From positions 496,001 through 560,000 of the forward strand of contig NZ_SWFM01000003.1 of the NCBI RefSeq assembly GCF_005144865.1: 64,000 bases of DNA. The letters are read 5' to 3'. The position numbers and the translations under genes are program-made. Shown one piece after another: positions 17,672 through 28,110 of this stretch. The stretch's first letter is position 1. Each line of letters opens with the position of its first letter. Below the pieces are notes generated by a model. It was not told where the DNA came from. It saw nothing but the letters and a program-made list of their open reading frames with translations, and did not search any database. The DNA is from Guptibacillus hwajinpoensis. GTDB taxonomy: Bacteria > Bacillota > Bacilli > Bacillales > Guptibacillaceae.

Positions 17672-18328
17672 CTCGTTTTTTATATCTATAAAAAAACTTC
17701 CATTCTTATGAAGTGAGCAGTAGGAAATACATTTAATATCCTTTTGACCTACTTTTCTTAACTCCTGACGAAGCCATAGTGACGTCTTACCAATTCGTTC
17801 GAGATGTTCTTCTTGCACTTTACCATCAAGAATAAGTGGTAACGGTAATAAAGTTCCAGCATCTTTCTGTTTAGTATCATCTTCTTTTTTGATAACAGAA
17901 AGCTTTCCGGAAGGCTCGAGAATGGCAAATTCAACATCTGAAACGGATGCAATGTTGTTCTCTCTCAGTTGTATGAGGAGATCATCAAAGTTATAGCGTT
18001 GTTTCTTCATTGCTGTCTCATCAATTTTACCTCGATCAATTAATACAGTGGGTTTGCCATCGACAATTTCCCTCACCTTCTCACTTTTGAGAGAAACATA
18101 TGCCATTATGATTTGAATCATCACAAGAATTCCCATTGGTACAATTGTCCGAATCATCGGCGTGTTGGGATCTTCGATTGACGTAACCGCTAGTTCCGCA
18201 ATCATAATCGAAACAACAAAATCAAGGATACTGAGCTGACCGATTTCTCGTTTCCCCATTATTCGAAACACAACAATGATTAAGAAGTAAAGAACAAGCG
18301 TCCTCAAAATTATCGTCATATACTCCAT
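17663..18328 (-). CDS. yrbG: DUF421 (YetF/UPF0702) membrane protein
   Basis: 221 residues with three N-terminal transmembrane helices (about 5-80) and a soluble C-terminal domain containing the family motifs GKPTVLIDRGKI and QLRENNIASVSDVEFAILEPSG. These are diagnostic of the DUF421 family, members of which are linked to spore or membrane functions in Bacillus without a known biochemical activity. The ATG at 18328 is preceded by GAAAGGAGGG; an upstream in-frame start at 18463 would run into the neighbouring gene and lacks a site. Place beside spoVB fits B. subtilis yrbG. Confidence 0.88.
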   Translation of the reverse strand: MEYMTIILRTLVLYFLIIVVFRIMGKREIGQLSILDFVVSIMIAELAVTSIEDPNTPMIRTIVPMGILVMIQIIMAYVSLKSEKVREIVDGKPTVLIDRGKIDETAMKKQRYNFDDLLIQLRENNIASVSDVEFAILEPSGKLSVIKKEDDTKQKDAGTLLPLPLILDGKVQEEHLERIGKTSLWLRQELRKVGQKDIKCISYCSLHKNGSFFIDIKNEKK

Positions 18329-18409
18329 TTCGAGCCCTCCTTTCATCTTCTTTTGTTTAGTGTGACCATGTGATTGATCCAGCATAAAGGAAGGTATTGG
18401 AAAAAGACG

Positions 18410-18444
18410 AAAATAAAAAAGCTTCCCTCTAATAATAAGGAAGC
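18410..18444 (-). terminator. Terminator of the ArsB/NhaD-type gene
   Basis: GCTTCC and GGAAGC pair around a T/A-rich loop, followed by TTTTTTATTTT on the minus strand. The stem begins within the last codons of the permease gene. Confidence 0.7.
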
Positions 18445-19712
18445 AAATAACGAAAATAAACATATATGGTACTGATTATTAATGAGATAAACACAACAGG
18501 GATACCAATCTTGAGAAATTCGATGAAGCGAACTTCCTGTTTTTCTTTTAAAGCGAGACCTGCTACAACAACGTTGGCCGATGCACCGATTAATGTGCCA
18601 TTTCCACCTAGACAGGATCCTAATGCAAGAGACCACCAGAGCGGATCAAGATTTGTCATACCATATCCTGAAAACTCAGTTATAACAGGAATCATTGCAG
18701 CGACAAATGGAATATTATCAAGAAAGGCAGATAGAATTCCAGCCCCCCAAAGAATGACTAAAGATGTTTTGGGCATATCACCATCGGTATAAAGCAAAAT
18801 CGCTCTTGCTACTTCGTCAATTATCCCTACCTCTTCTAATCCGCCAATTAGTATGAAAAGGCCAATAAAGAAAAATAGTGTCACCCATTCAATTGATTCA
18901 AATACTTCTTCAATTTTGTGTTCATTTTGCGTTAGTAATAATAGAAGAACTGCACCCGCCATTGCAATGTTCGTAAGGTCCGTGTGAAGAAAAGGGTGTA
19001 GGAGAAACCCAAATATCGTCATCAACAATACAATAGATGATTTATATAATAAAGGACCTCTTTTCAAATAATCCTCTGCATTTAATCTGAGTAATGACTG
19101 ACGGTGTTGATCGTCTACTTTAAGTCGTTTTCGGTAGAAAAACAATAGCAAAGTAATGATAACCGCATAGATGACGACTACGATTGGAGCAAGGTTATAA
19201 AGAAAATCATTAAAATCAAGGTGATCAACAGCCTGACCAATCATGATATTTGGAGGATCACCAATTAGTGTAGCCGTCCCACCAATATTTGAAGATAATA
19301 TAACGACAATAAGAAAAGGAAGGCTAGTGACTTTTAATATTCTGGTAAGCGTTAATGTAATTGGTACGAGAAGAAGAACTGTCGTTACATTATCAAGAAG
19401 TGCTGATCCAACTGCCGTAAGCGTTCCGATAACAGCTAATAATGGTAATGGCTTACCTTTTACTTGCTGAGCAAGTTTAATTGCAATGTATTCAAATAAT
19501 CCGTTCTGACTTGTGATGGACACAAGAATCATCATTGAAAAAAGAAGAGCAATGGTATTCCAATCCACATGCTTCATAAATGCTGAATCAGTGGTTGTAA
19601 TCCCACTAAGTAGCATGAGCAACCCGCCACCGCAGGCAACAAGGGCTCGATTTATTTTTTCAGTAATGATGCCAACATACGCAAGAACAAATATGATAAG
19701 CGCGATGATCAT
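18429..19712 (-). CDS. ArsB/NhaD-type ion transporter
   Basis: A polytopic membrane protein of 427 residues with about 11 helices. The half-repeat motifs GSALLDNVTTVLLLVPITL and GDPPNIMIG in the first half, and SAFLDNIPFVAAMIPV and ANVVVAG in the second half, place it in the ion transporter superfamily with ArsB arsenite permeases and NhaD sodium/proton antiporters. There is no arsenic regulator or ATPase nearby, so arsenite is not implied; sodium/proton exchange or anion transport are equally possible. ATG at 19712 is used because AGGGA precedes it; a TTG 6 nt upstream or ATG at 19778 are alternatives with poorer support. This gene is not part of the B. subtilis order here. Confidence 0.85.
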   Translation of the reverse strand: MIIALIIFVLAYVGIITEKINRALVACGGGLLMLLSGITTTDSAFMKHVDWNTIALLFSMMILVSITSQNGLFEYIAIKLAQQVKGKPLPLLAVIGTLTAVGSALLDNVTTVLLLVPITLTLTRILKVTSLPFLIVVILSSNIGGTATLIGDPPNIMIGQAVDHLDFNDFLYNLAPIVVVIYAVIITLLLFFYRKRLKVDDQHRQSLLRLNAEDYLKRGPLLYKSSIVLLMTIFGFLLHPFLHTDLTNIAMAGAVLLLLLTQNEHKIEEVFESIEWVTLFFFIGLFILIGGLEEVGIIDEVARAILLYTDGDMPKTSLVILWGAGILSAFLDNIPFVAAMIPVITEFSGYGMTNLDPLWWSLALGSCLGGNGTLIGASANVVVAGLALKEKQEVRFIEFLKIGIPVVFISLIISTIYVYFRYLLPYY

Positions 19713-19845
19713 TTCCAATCCCTGCTGCCCCTTCCTTGTCCCTTTTCTAACATCGTATGACGAGCTGTGCGAATTCATGATTGGACTTCTATTTCACAAC
19801 GCAATGAATAGAATGTACAAACCATTCATATAAAGGGGGAGTACG

Positions 19846-20235
19846 ATGAGGTCTAAACATGCACTCTCGAGTATGGGATCAGGATTACTAACGATCGTCG
19901 TAATTGTATTAGCAACAAGCGTGTTATTATCACTCATTCTTCGATTCACAGCCGTATCACAACAGGGTATCAGTCCTATTATTATTGTTGTTTCTGTAAT
20001 CGCCTTTTTCATAGGTGGATTGATTGCAGGTGGAAAGGGTGGAGAACGCGGGTGGTTGCTCGGTGGAGGAACTGCGTGTATGTATATGATCCTTCTCTTT
20101 CTTATCCAGTACCTTGGATACCGAGTCAGTATGAATGGTGAACAACTCCTTTATCATGGAGGATATGGGCTTGTTTGTATTCTCGGTGGCATTATCGGTG
20201 TCAATTTAAAAGGAGGAAGTCAACGAGAAGCTTAA
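19846..20235 (+). CDS. yrzE: YrzE/TIGR04086 family membrane protein
   Basis: 129 residues, four predicted transmembrane helices and almost no soluble part (GGLIAGGKGGERGWLLGGGTA between helices 2 and 3). It matches the TIGR04086 family of small Bacillus membrane proteins, found beside yajC as B. subtilis yrzE is. AAAGGGGGAG precedes the ATG. Function unknown; association with the Sec accessory YajC is only by position, and the gene is on the opposite strand. Confidence 0.82.
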   Translation: MRSKHALSSMGSGLLTIVVIVLATSVLLSLILRFTAVSQQGISPIIIVVSVIAFFIGGLIAGGKGGERGWLLGGGTACMYMILLFLIQYLGYRVSMNGEQLLYHGGYGLVCILGGIIGVNLKGGSQREA

Positions 20236-20240
20236 ACATG

Positions 20241-20272
20241 AAAAGAGCGTCCTCTCGTGAGGACGCTCTTTT
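20241..20272. terminator. Bidirectional terminator between yrzE and yajC
   Basis: A 14-bp stem AAAAGAGCGTCCTC / GAGGACGCTCTTTT with a TCGT loop lies between the convergent genes. Confidence 0.93.
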
Positions 20273-20279
20273 GCATGTA

Positions 20280-20552
20280 TTACTTAGTATTCTCAGTGAT
20301 TGATTCACGGATTGCCGCTCGGTCAAACACCATCTTTGTACCATCAGTTGTGCGGATTGTAATTGTACCTTCATCCATTGCATCAATAATGCCATGCATA
20401 CCACCAATAGTAACAACTTTATTTCCTTTTTCAAGGCTTGCCTGCATTTCTCTTGTTTTCTTTTGGCGCTTCTGTTGAGGACGTATCAAAAGGAAATAGA
20501 AAATCGCAAACATAAGTAGTAGCGGAATTAAATTCATTAACGTTGAACCCAT
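20280..20552 (-). CDS. yajC: Preprotein translocase subunit YajC
   Basis: 90 residues: one transmembrane helix (about 5-23), RPQQKRQKKTREM at the membrane boundary and a small cytoplasmic beta domain. YajC associates with SecDF at the translocase. A strong AAAGGGGGG site precedes the ATG. It follows queA and tgt in the same direction, the standard bacterial order; secD and secF are further along the same strand. Confidence 0.96.
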   Translation of the reverse strand: MGSTLMNLIPLLLMFAIFYFLLIRPQQKRQKKTREMQASLEKGNKVVTIGGMHGIIDAMDEGTITIRTTDGTKMVFDRAAIRESITENTK

Positions 20553-20591
20553 ACTCTTTTCCCCCCTTTCTAAAAGTGACCCATCTATAGA

Positions 20592-22777
<2,186 letters not shown>

Positions 22778-22875
22778 TTTCTTCACCACTGTCCTTCTAA
22801 TAGTTCAACTTAAATGATTTTACCACAGCTACTTCTGTTATCCCACCCTAACAACAATCGTGTTCAAAACATCTC

Positions 22876-23067
22876 TTATCGAAACTTACCGATGATGAAG
22901 AAAATTAATGTAAGAACAATACTTACGACAATTGACGTTACGATCGGGAAAAAGAAAGTTGTGTTTCCTTTCCTAATAACAATGTCACCAGGTAATTTAC
23001 CGATAAAAGACCAGAGTACTCCGATCAATAGAAAAGAAATCCCTAGGACAATAAATAGTTTAGACAT
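22876..23067 (-). CDS. yrzS: DUF2905 family small membrane protein
   Basis: 63 residues with two transmembrane helices joined by the signature FIGKLPGDIVIRKGN. This is the DUF2905 family, commonly placed after ruvB as here (2 nt after the ruvB stop). The only Shine-Dalgarno sequence, GGAGG, is inside the ruvB end about 13 nt upstream, so it probably depends on coupling. Function unknown. Confidence 0.88.
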   Translation of the reverse strand: MSKLFIVLGISFLLIGVLWSFIGKLPGDIVIRKGNTTFFFPIVTSIVVSIVLTLIFFIIGKFR

Positions 23068-23069
23068 AA

Positions 23070-24068
23070 CTATTCAGGTACCTCCATATCAAAATGATGA
23101 TAAACCTGATGCGTTACCATTCTACCTCGAGGTGTTCGCTGTAAGAACCCTATTTGGAGAAGGTACGGCTCGTATACATCTTCAATCGTATGGCTTTCTT
23201 CCCCAATCGTAGCTGCAATGGTATCAAGGCCAACAGGTCCACCACGAAACTTCTCAATTATAGCTAGTAAAAGCTTATGATCAATATGGTCAAGTCCAAG
23301 CGGATCGACCTGCATCATTTCAAGAGCCTGAGAAGCAAGGCTTTGAGAAATAACGCCGTCGCCTTTAACTTGAGCAAAATCTCGCACTCGTTTAAGCAAT
23401 CGGTTGGCGATACGTGGGGTTCCGCGTGATCTACGTGCAAGCTCAACTGCAGCTGAATCTTCCATCTCAACTTCAAAAATGTCTGCTGTTCGCATAACGA
23501 TTGTTTGAAGCTCATCTTCAAGATAATATTCAAGGCGACTTAATACGCCAAATCGATCTCTTAAAGGAGCTGTTAAAAGACCTGCTCTAGTTGTCGCCCC
23601 TACAAGGGTAAATGGCGGTAGATCCAGACGCACCGACCGTGCTGTCTCACCTTTACCAATTACAATATCTAGACAATAATCTTCCATCGCCGGATACAGC
23701 ACTTCCTCAACACTTCTAGGTAAACGATGGATTTCATCAATAAATAGAACATCTCCAGGCTCAAGCGCAGTTAAAATCGCCGCAAGATCCCCTGGGCGTT
23801 CAATAGCTGGTCCTGATGTTGTTCTTAAGTTTACTTCCATCTCATTTGCAATAATGGCAGAAAGTGTTGTTTTCCCGAGACCTGGTGGTCCATAAAGAAG
23901 CACATGATCTAGCGGCTCATTTCGCATTCTTGCTGCTTCAATAAACACTTCAAGGTTACGTTTCACCTTTTCTTGTCCGATGTACTGACTTAAACGCTGA
24001 GGACGGAGGCTATATTCTACGGATGAGTCATCACCGACCTGCTCTCCTGATAGAATTCGATCTTCCAC
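23070..24068 (-). CDS. ruvB: Holliday junction branch migration helicase RuvB
   Basis: ATP-driven motor that moves Holliday junctions with RuvA. 332 residues, AAA+ domain then a winged helix. Walker [10 protein letters not shown] near residue 60, Walker [12 protein letters not shown] near 105, sensor 1 [10 protein letters not shown] near 150, and an arginine finger in the following helix. The start is GTG, preceded by GGGAGGGAG. It follows ruvA by 12 nt. Confidence 0.98.
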   Translation of the reverse strand: MEDRILSGEQVGDDSSVEYSLRPQRLSQYIGQEKVKRNLEVFIEAARMRNEPLDHVLLYGPPGLGKTTLSAIIANEMEVNLRTTSGPAIERPGDLAAILTALEPGDVLFIDEIHRLPRSVEEVLYPAMEDYCLDIVIGKGETARSVRLDLPPFTLVGATTRAGLLTAPLRDRFGVLSRLEYYLEDELQTIVMRTADIFEVEMEDSAAVELARRSRGTPRIANRLLKRVRDFAQVKGDGVISQSLASQALEMMQVDPLGLDHIDHKLLLAIIEKFRGGPVGLDTIAATIGEESHTIEDVYEPYLLQIGFLQRTPRGRMVTHQVYHHFDMEVPE

Positions 24069-24080
24069 TCTACTCCCTCC

Positions 24081-24683
24081 CTATTGCTTCAGCATAAGCT
24101 GAAGTGCCTTTTTAATGTATTGATCTGTTGTTAAAACTTCACCATCTAGCTTTGGTTTAATTTTCTTAATCTCGCGTTCAGCATACCCGAGCGCTTTAAG
24201 TGCTTCCATCGCTTCATCAAGTTCATGAGAACCCTCTTTAGGACTTTCTTCTACAGCAAAGAGTCCTTCTGTTGGTTCGCCAAATCCTTTTAACTTTCCT
24301 TTTAAATCAAGAATGATCTGTCTTGCTGTTTTCTTACCTACTCCAGGAAACTTTGTAAGAAACTTCTCGTCTTCCATCTCAATAGCATTTACAACTTTAT
24401 TAGGTTCTCCGGTAGCAAGAATAGCGACAGCCCCTTTTGGACCTATCCCTGATACATTCAACAGCTTTTCAAATAATAGTCGCTCTTCTCGAGTAGGAAA
24501 CCCGTAGAGCGCAATTAAATCTTCTCTTACGTAGTGATGAGTAAAAATTTGTATCGACTGATTTCGATACTTTTGAAACTCAAAAGGATTACCACAATAT
24601 ATTTTATAGCCAATAGCATTCGACTCTACTACAATATACTCCGTATCAATATATTCAACCGTGCCTTTAATATATTCAATCAA
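24081..24683 (-). CDS. ruvA: Holliday junction DNA-binding protein RuvA
   Basis: Binds four-way junctions as a tetramer and loads RuvB. 200 residues: OB fold (1-63), two helix-hairpin-helix motifs ([16 protein letters not shown] and [18 protein letters not shown]) and a C-terminal RuvB-binding domain. The start is TTG at 24683 with GGGGAGAG upstream, giving [12 protein letters not shown], which aligns with RuvA family starts; an upstream in-frame ATG at 24740 would add 19 unrelated residues. Confidence 0.96.
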   Translation of the reverse strand: MIEYIKGTVEYIDTEYIVVESNAIGYKIYCGNPFEFQKYRNQSIQIFTHHYVREDLIALYGFPTREERLLFEKLLNVSGIGPKGAVAILATGEPNKVVNAIEMEDEKFLTKFPGVGKKTARQIILDLKGKLKGFGEPTEGLFAVEESPKEGSHELDEAMEALKALGYAEREIKKIKPKLDGEVLTTDQYIKKALQLMLKQ

Positions 24684-24749
24684 AGCTCTCTCTCCCCTAC
24701 ATACATACGAACGTGTATTTCTATCTCTCCATTCTACCACACTATGAAA

Positions 24750-24868
24750 GAAAAGCGGAAGCGACCGTTTGGGTCCAAAAAACGCTGGAGCCTTTCGAAA
24801 TGAACACGCTCTTTGTGTTCAGGTCGAAAGGTGAAGCGTTCGAGGATCTGGTCGTTGCAGCTGGATCA
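24750..24868. repeat. Structured tandem repeat, copy 1
   Basis: A 119-bp non-coding unit beginning AAAAGCGGAAGCGACCG. It holds a hairpin CCTTTCG / CGAAAGG enclosing GAACAC / GTGTTC. A second unit follows directly. The gap of about 310 bp between ruvA and bofC consists mostly of these two units. The opening motif is like dispersed repeats seen in other Bacillaceae (recollection). Confidence 0.75.
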
Positions 24869-24975
24869 GAAAAGCGGAAGCGACCGGTTAGACCCGAAAG
24901 GCACTGGAACCATCCAAAACGAACACGCTTTTTGTGTTCGGGTTGGATGGTGAAGTGACCGTCGATGTAGTCCTT
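24869..24975. repeat. Structured tandem repeat, copy 2
   Basis: A unit of about 107 bp beginning GAAAAGCGGAAGCGACCGG. The inner stem GAACAC / GTGTTC is the same as in copy 1, but the outer stem is CCATCC / GGATGG in place of CCTTTCG / CGAAAGG. Both sides changed together, which argues for a selected RNA or DNA secondary structure. Confidence 0.75.
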
Positions 24976-24983
24976 AACAACAA

Positions 24984-25008
24984 AAACCTGTCCTCATTGG
25001 ACAGGTTT
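24984..25008 (-). terminator. Terminator of bofC
   Basis: AAACCTGTCC and GGACAGGTTT form a 10-bp stem with a 5-nt loop, followed by TTGTTGTT on the minus strand. The bofC stop codon lies in the loop. Confidence 0.85.
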
Positions 25009-25539
25009 CGCTGTTTTAACCTTATAGAATGTTTGTAGCATACTTTCAAATTGATACCATGATTCCACTGGTATTCCATCCATCAACTGTTCACGTCTTG
25101 AGCTTTCGAGTTTGCCAACATCGATTTGAAAAAACGTTTGGATAACTTTTTCATCAGCTGGACTACCATCAAAAATAGAGAGAATACCATCTTCTGTTAA
25201 GCCGAAGTGGCCACTTTCTTTACTCGCAGGAGAAATATCTTCAATGTTTCGCTCAAAAATCATGCGTCCCTCTTCTTGATTAACAAGCTGCCAGTCAGCA
25301 TATTCATTCCAGAAATCTTCCATTGCCCATATTGTTTCATTAACAGTCTGCTTAGTTGAAACCCCATCCGCATAATTTGTCCGAAGAATGACTTCAACCT
25401 CAAGTGGCCCGTTCACTTCATGCTGTAAAGGAGCTTTGCTGTTTTTTGGACCAGTACCATTTTCTTCATTGGCTAACACCGAAGTTCCGCCGATGGTCAT
25501 GAGAAGCACTAACCAAATAATCGGATAAAGGTTTTTCAT
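24994..25539 (-). CDS. bofC: Bypass-of-forespore protein BofC
   Basis: Forespore-secreted inhibitor of the SpoIVB protease, delaying pro-sigma-K processing in the mother cell. 181 residues with a signal peptide (1-23, ending SVLA). The C-terminal family motif GHFGLTEDGILSIFDGSP near residue 115 is diagnostic. AAAGGTGATT precedes the ATG. It functions in the same checkpoint as SpoIVFA and SpoIVFB, encoded 17 kb away in this window. Forespore-specific expression is expected from the family; no promoter could be assigned. Confidence 0.93.
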   Translation of the reverse strand: MKNLYPIIWLVLLMTIGGTSVLANEENGTGPKNSKAPLQHEVNGPLEVEVILRTNYADGVSTKQTVNETIWAMEDFWNEYADWQLVNQEEGRMIFERNIEDISPASKESGHFGLTEDGILSIFDGSPADEKVIQTFFQIDVGKLESSRREQLMDGIPVESWYQFESMLQTFYKVKTAKPVQ

Positions 25540-25631
25540 ATCGCTTCAATCACCTTTCTTCCATTATAAAGAAGTTCATTTCGTTAGCGTCCCCATACTA
25601 AAGCAAACTATGCATAGAAACTAAAACAATG

Positions 25632-26381
25632 TTACATCTGGTTATACACGTCGTCATCAATATCTGCATTATGGAATACATCTTGGACATCATCATTATC
25701 TTCAAGCATATCCAGAAGCTTGAGCATATTGAGGCTATCTTGCTCTTCTAAATGTGTATACGTTTCTGGTATCATCGTAACTTCAGCGGAAGCAAAATGA
25801 ATATCGCTTTCCTCCAATTGATCTTTTACATTTTGGAATTCTTGCGGGTCAGTATAAATCTCAAAAGATTCTTCATGCGTCTCCATCTCTTCAGCTCCCG
25901 CTTCAATTACTTGAAGCATTAGCTCTTCTTCGTTTAGGTTTATTTCTGAGCGATCAATTACGAGCGATCCCCTACGATTAAACATAAATGACACACAGCC
26001 ATTTTCGCCCATGTTGCCTTTATTTTTACTAAACGCATGGCGAACATCTGCAGCCGCACGATTTTTGCTATCTGTGAGAAGATTCACCATAACAGCCGCT
26101 CCACCAGGACCATAGCCTTCATAAGTGACGTTTTCATATTGAACGCCATCAAGGTCCCCTGTCGCCTTCTTAATGGCACGTTCAATATTCTCATTTGGCA
26201 TATTTGCCGACTTAGCCTTGTCCACAGCTAATCTTAGTGAAGGATTTGTTTCCGGATCGCCTCCTCCACTTTTCGCAGCAACAAAAATTTCTTTCGCTAA
26301 CTTCATAAATACTTTTCCGCGCTTCGCATCCTGTGCGTTTTTCCTACGCTGAATATTTTTCCATTTTGAATGTCCTGCCAT
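25632..26381 (-). CDS. yebC: YebC/PmpR family protein
   Basis: 249 residues beginning [20 protein letters not shown], the invariant start of the YebC/PmpR/TACO1 family, with the central [10 protein letters not shown] near residue 85. Members have been described as DNA-binding regulators and more recently as translation factors helping ribosomes through proline-rich stretches. ATG at 26381 has AAAGGAG upstream at 9 nt; the longer in-frame start at 26417 is not conserved. Conserved neighbour of bofC and ruvA in Bacillus. Confidence 0.95.
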   Translation of the reverse strand: MAGHSKWKNIQRRKNAQDAKRGKVFMKLAKEIFVAAKSGGGDPETNPSLRLAVDKAKSANMPNENIERAIKKATGDLDGVQYENVTYEGYGPGGAAVMVNLLTDSKNRAAADVRHAFSKNKGNMGENGCVSFMFNRRGSLVIDRSEINLNEEELMLQVIEAGAEEMETHEESFEIYTDPQEFQNVKDQLEESDIHFASAEVTMIPETYTHLEEQDSLNMLKLLDMLEDNDDVQDVFHNADIDDDVYNQM

Positions 26382-26463
26382 CTCAAATGTCTCCTTTCCA
26401 CTTATCTCATTTTCCAACTATAGCATAGGGAATGAGAGGCAGAAAAGAGTCATGCATATGTAG

Positions 26464-26487
26464 AAAAGCAGGCATGCGCCTGCTTTT
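26464..26487. terminator. Terminator between yebC start region and coxA-like gene
   Basis: AAAAGCAGG and CCTGCTTTT pair with a 6-nt loop; on the minus strand it follows the lipoprotein gene by 10 bp. Confidence 0.8.
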
Positions 26488-26496
26488 TGTGAGAAG

Positions 26497-27123
26497 CTAT
26501 TTGTTGTTTTCAAATGGACGCTTCGCAGCATTGCCTACGTCATCTAGAATCGCATTAACATCAGACTGAACTTCTTTGAAAGCATCTCCATCTTCAAGAC
26601 GATTGTTCACATCACCCATACGTCCAAAAACATCTTCATCAGTAGAAATGGTAATGTTTTTCTGCTTTGTCACTTTTGCAACTTCGCTACGAACGCTGTC
26701 TTTAACGTCAGCATCGTTTCGATCATTCGTATCAACAGCAATCATAATTTGGTCGCCGTAAACAATAACACGTGCATCCTCGACGTTCTTCAGCTTTTCA
26801 ATACGCTTTGAAAGTCTAGTCGACAGCTCATTATCATACCCAGAATAGTTGTCATCTGTTCTCATATACCCTGGACCATTCATTCCGTTACGTCGATCCA
26901 TCTGCTTTTTATCTGGAGCTTTTACCCCATTATTATAGTCACGATCAATCATATCGGTAACTGCACCTTCACGGTAGTCACCATTATTATCTTCACTCGT
27001 GTAATAGCCGATTGGACGACTGGAATCATTGTAACGCGTATCCATTGCTTCATTGTCTGCAGTACATCCGATTAGACCACCCGCAAGCATCATCGTCGAA
27101 AGCGTTAGAATTGATTTTTTCAT
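26497..27123 (-). CDS. coxA: YhcN/YlaJ-type sporulation lipoprotein, CoxA-like
   Basis: 208 residues with a lipoprotein signal peptide ending LIGC (Cys20). The middle is Asp/Asn/Gly-rich, followed by a YhcN/YlaJ domain (about 95-185, SKRIEKLKNVEDARVIVYGDQIMIAVD). Such proteins are spore membrane or cortex lipoproteins. In B. subtilis the YhcN/YlaJ-family gene coxA lies directly downstream of safA and beside yebC (yrbC); here one kinase-like gene separates it from safA. GAAAGGAGG precedes the ATG. Family is clear; the coxA name rests on synteny. Confidence 0.82.
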   Translation of the reverse strand: MKKSILTLSTMMLAGGLIGCTADNEAMDTRYNDSSRPIGYYTSEDNNGDYREGAVTDMIDRDYNNGVKAPDKKQMDRRNGMNGPGYMRTDDNYSGYDNELSTRLSKRIEKLKNVEDARVIVYGDQIMIAVDTNDRNDADVKDSVRSEVAKVTKQKNITISTDEDVFGRMGDVNNRLEDGDAFKEVQSDVNAILDDVGNAAKRPFENNK

Positions 27124-27201
27124 ATTTGAAAACCTCCTTTCACCATTAGAATGTCAGGAGGTCGTCTGTTTTAATCTGTTATATCTAGGTAACGCTGGTA
27201 C

Positions 27202-28110
27202 CTATTTAAGAACTAAGTTCATAAAGGCAGTTCTATCGCCGTCTTGTTGAGCCGTTTTAATCAACAATTCTTTTCTTCCACTAGGTTCCATTAACCACTC
27301 ACGATAAAAGTCAGCTGGGTAGGCAAGTAACCTACGAAGGGAGGAATTCGTTAGGCAACTATTTAAAGCAGGGATTCTATAGTTCCCCCATTCCTCAAGC
27401 GACCAGTTACAAAAAGGAAGCATCCTGTTGATCAGTTGTATATAATCGTATTCCTTAGGTGCATAAACAGCTAGATCACCATCAATTAAAAAAAGGCTAT
27501 GTTGATTGAAGATAAAATTATGATGTGCAGGATCACCATGAACAATGTATCCCCTGTGAAAAGCATCCTTTTCAAGGTCATCCACATTCATTTCCGAAAG
27601 AACATCTTGACCAATTTTGATATACCGTTGAATAAGTAAATTTTGTTCTGCAGAAAATAAATCTGGTTGCACAGAGTTGGTAAAGCGAAAAAAACGGGTC
27701 GTCCATTTTTGCTTAAGTGAAATTATAGGTATGTTACGGAATTTATGCCCAGTTGCTTCCTGATGGAACTGAGCAACTTTTTCACTTGCCAGCTGACGTT
27801 CTTCTTTAATTGAATAAAGGAGACTTCTTCCTGGTATAAATTCCATACAAGCCCAGTAAACACCATTACTTTCCTTTACCCATTCACCATCGAGAAATGG
27901 GATAAACGATACGAATGAGGCTGGACAACACTTAGATAGATAGACCTGTTTGACGAGTACATCTCGATTAAGAGCACCTTTTAAAATGACTTTACACCCA
28001 ATCAAGTTAGTCCCTTCGCATACTAAGGGCTTGATGACATTTATTTGATGGAAAAAAGGACGGATCCCGTTCAGGATACCGTCCAGTTCTGTTCTAACGT
28101 GATTCTGCAT
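27202..28110 (-). CDS. CotS/YutH-like kinase-fold protein, probably spore-associated
   Basis: 302 residues with an aminoglycoside-phosphotransferase (kinase) fold: an Mxx-type hinge segment YWACMEFIPGRSLLYS near residue 85, the catalytic loop HGDPAHHNFIF near 192 and the metal-binding LIDGDLAVY about 16 residues later. No glycine-rich nucleotide loop is obvious, as in CotS, YutH and YsxE spore coat proteins, which are related to this fold. The ATG lies inside the safA end (17-nt overlap), so translation is coupled to a major coat/cortex-interface protein. B. subtilis has no such gene between safA and coxA. Substrate and activity are unknown. Confidence 0.7.
   Translation of the reverse strand: MQNHVRTELDGILNGIRPFFHQINVIKPLVCEGTNLIGCKVILKGALNRDVLVKQVYLSKCCPASFVSFIPFLDGEWVKESNGVYWACMEFIPGRSLLYSIKEERQLASEKVAQFHQEATGHKFRNIPIISLKQKWTTRFFRFTNSVQPDLFSAEQNLLIQRYIKIGQDVLSEMNVDDLEKDAFHRGYIVHGDPAHHNFIFNQHSLFLIDGDLAVYAPKEYDYIQLINRMLPFCNWSLEEWGNYRIPALNSCLTNSSLRRLLAYPADFYREWLMEPSGRKELLIKTAQQDGDRTAFMNLVLK

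Noticed and set aside
24713-24958. 81-residue plus-strand reading frame
   Set aside because: It spans the structured repeats and contains no plausible ribosome binding site.
24750-24975. CRISPR array
   Set aside because: Only two units, no spacers of regular length and no cas genes; the units are themselves structured.
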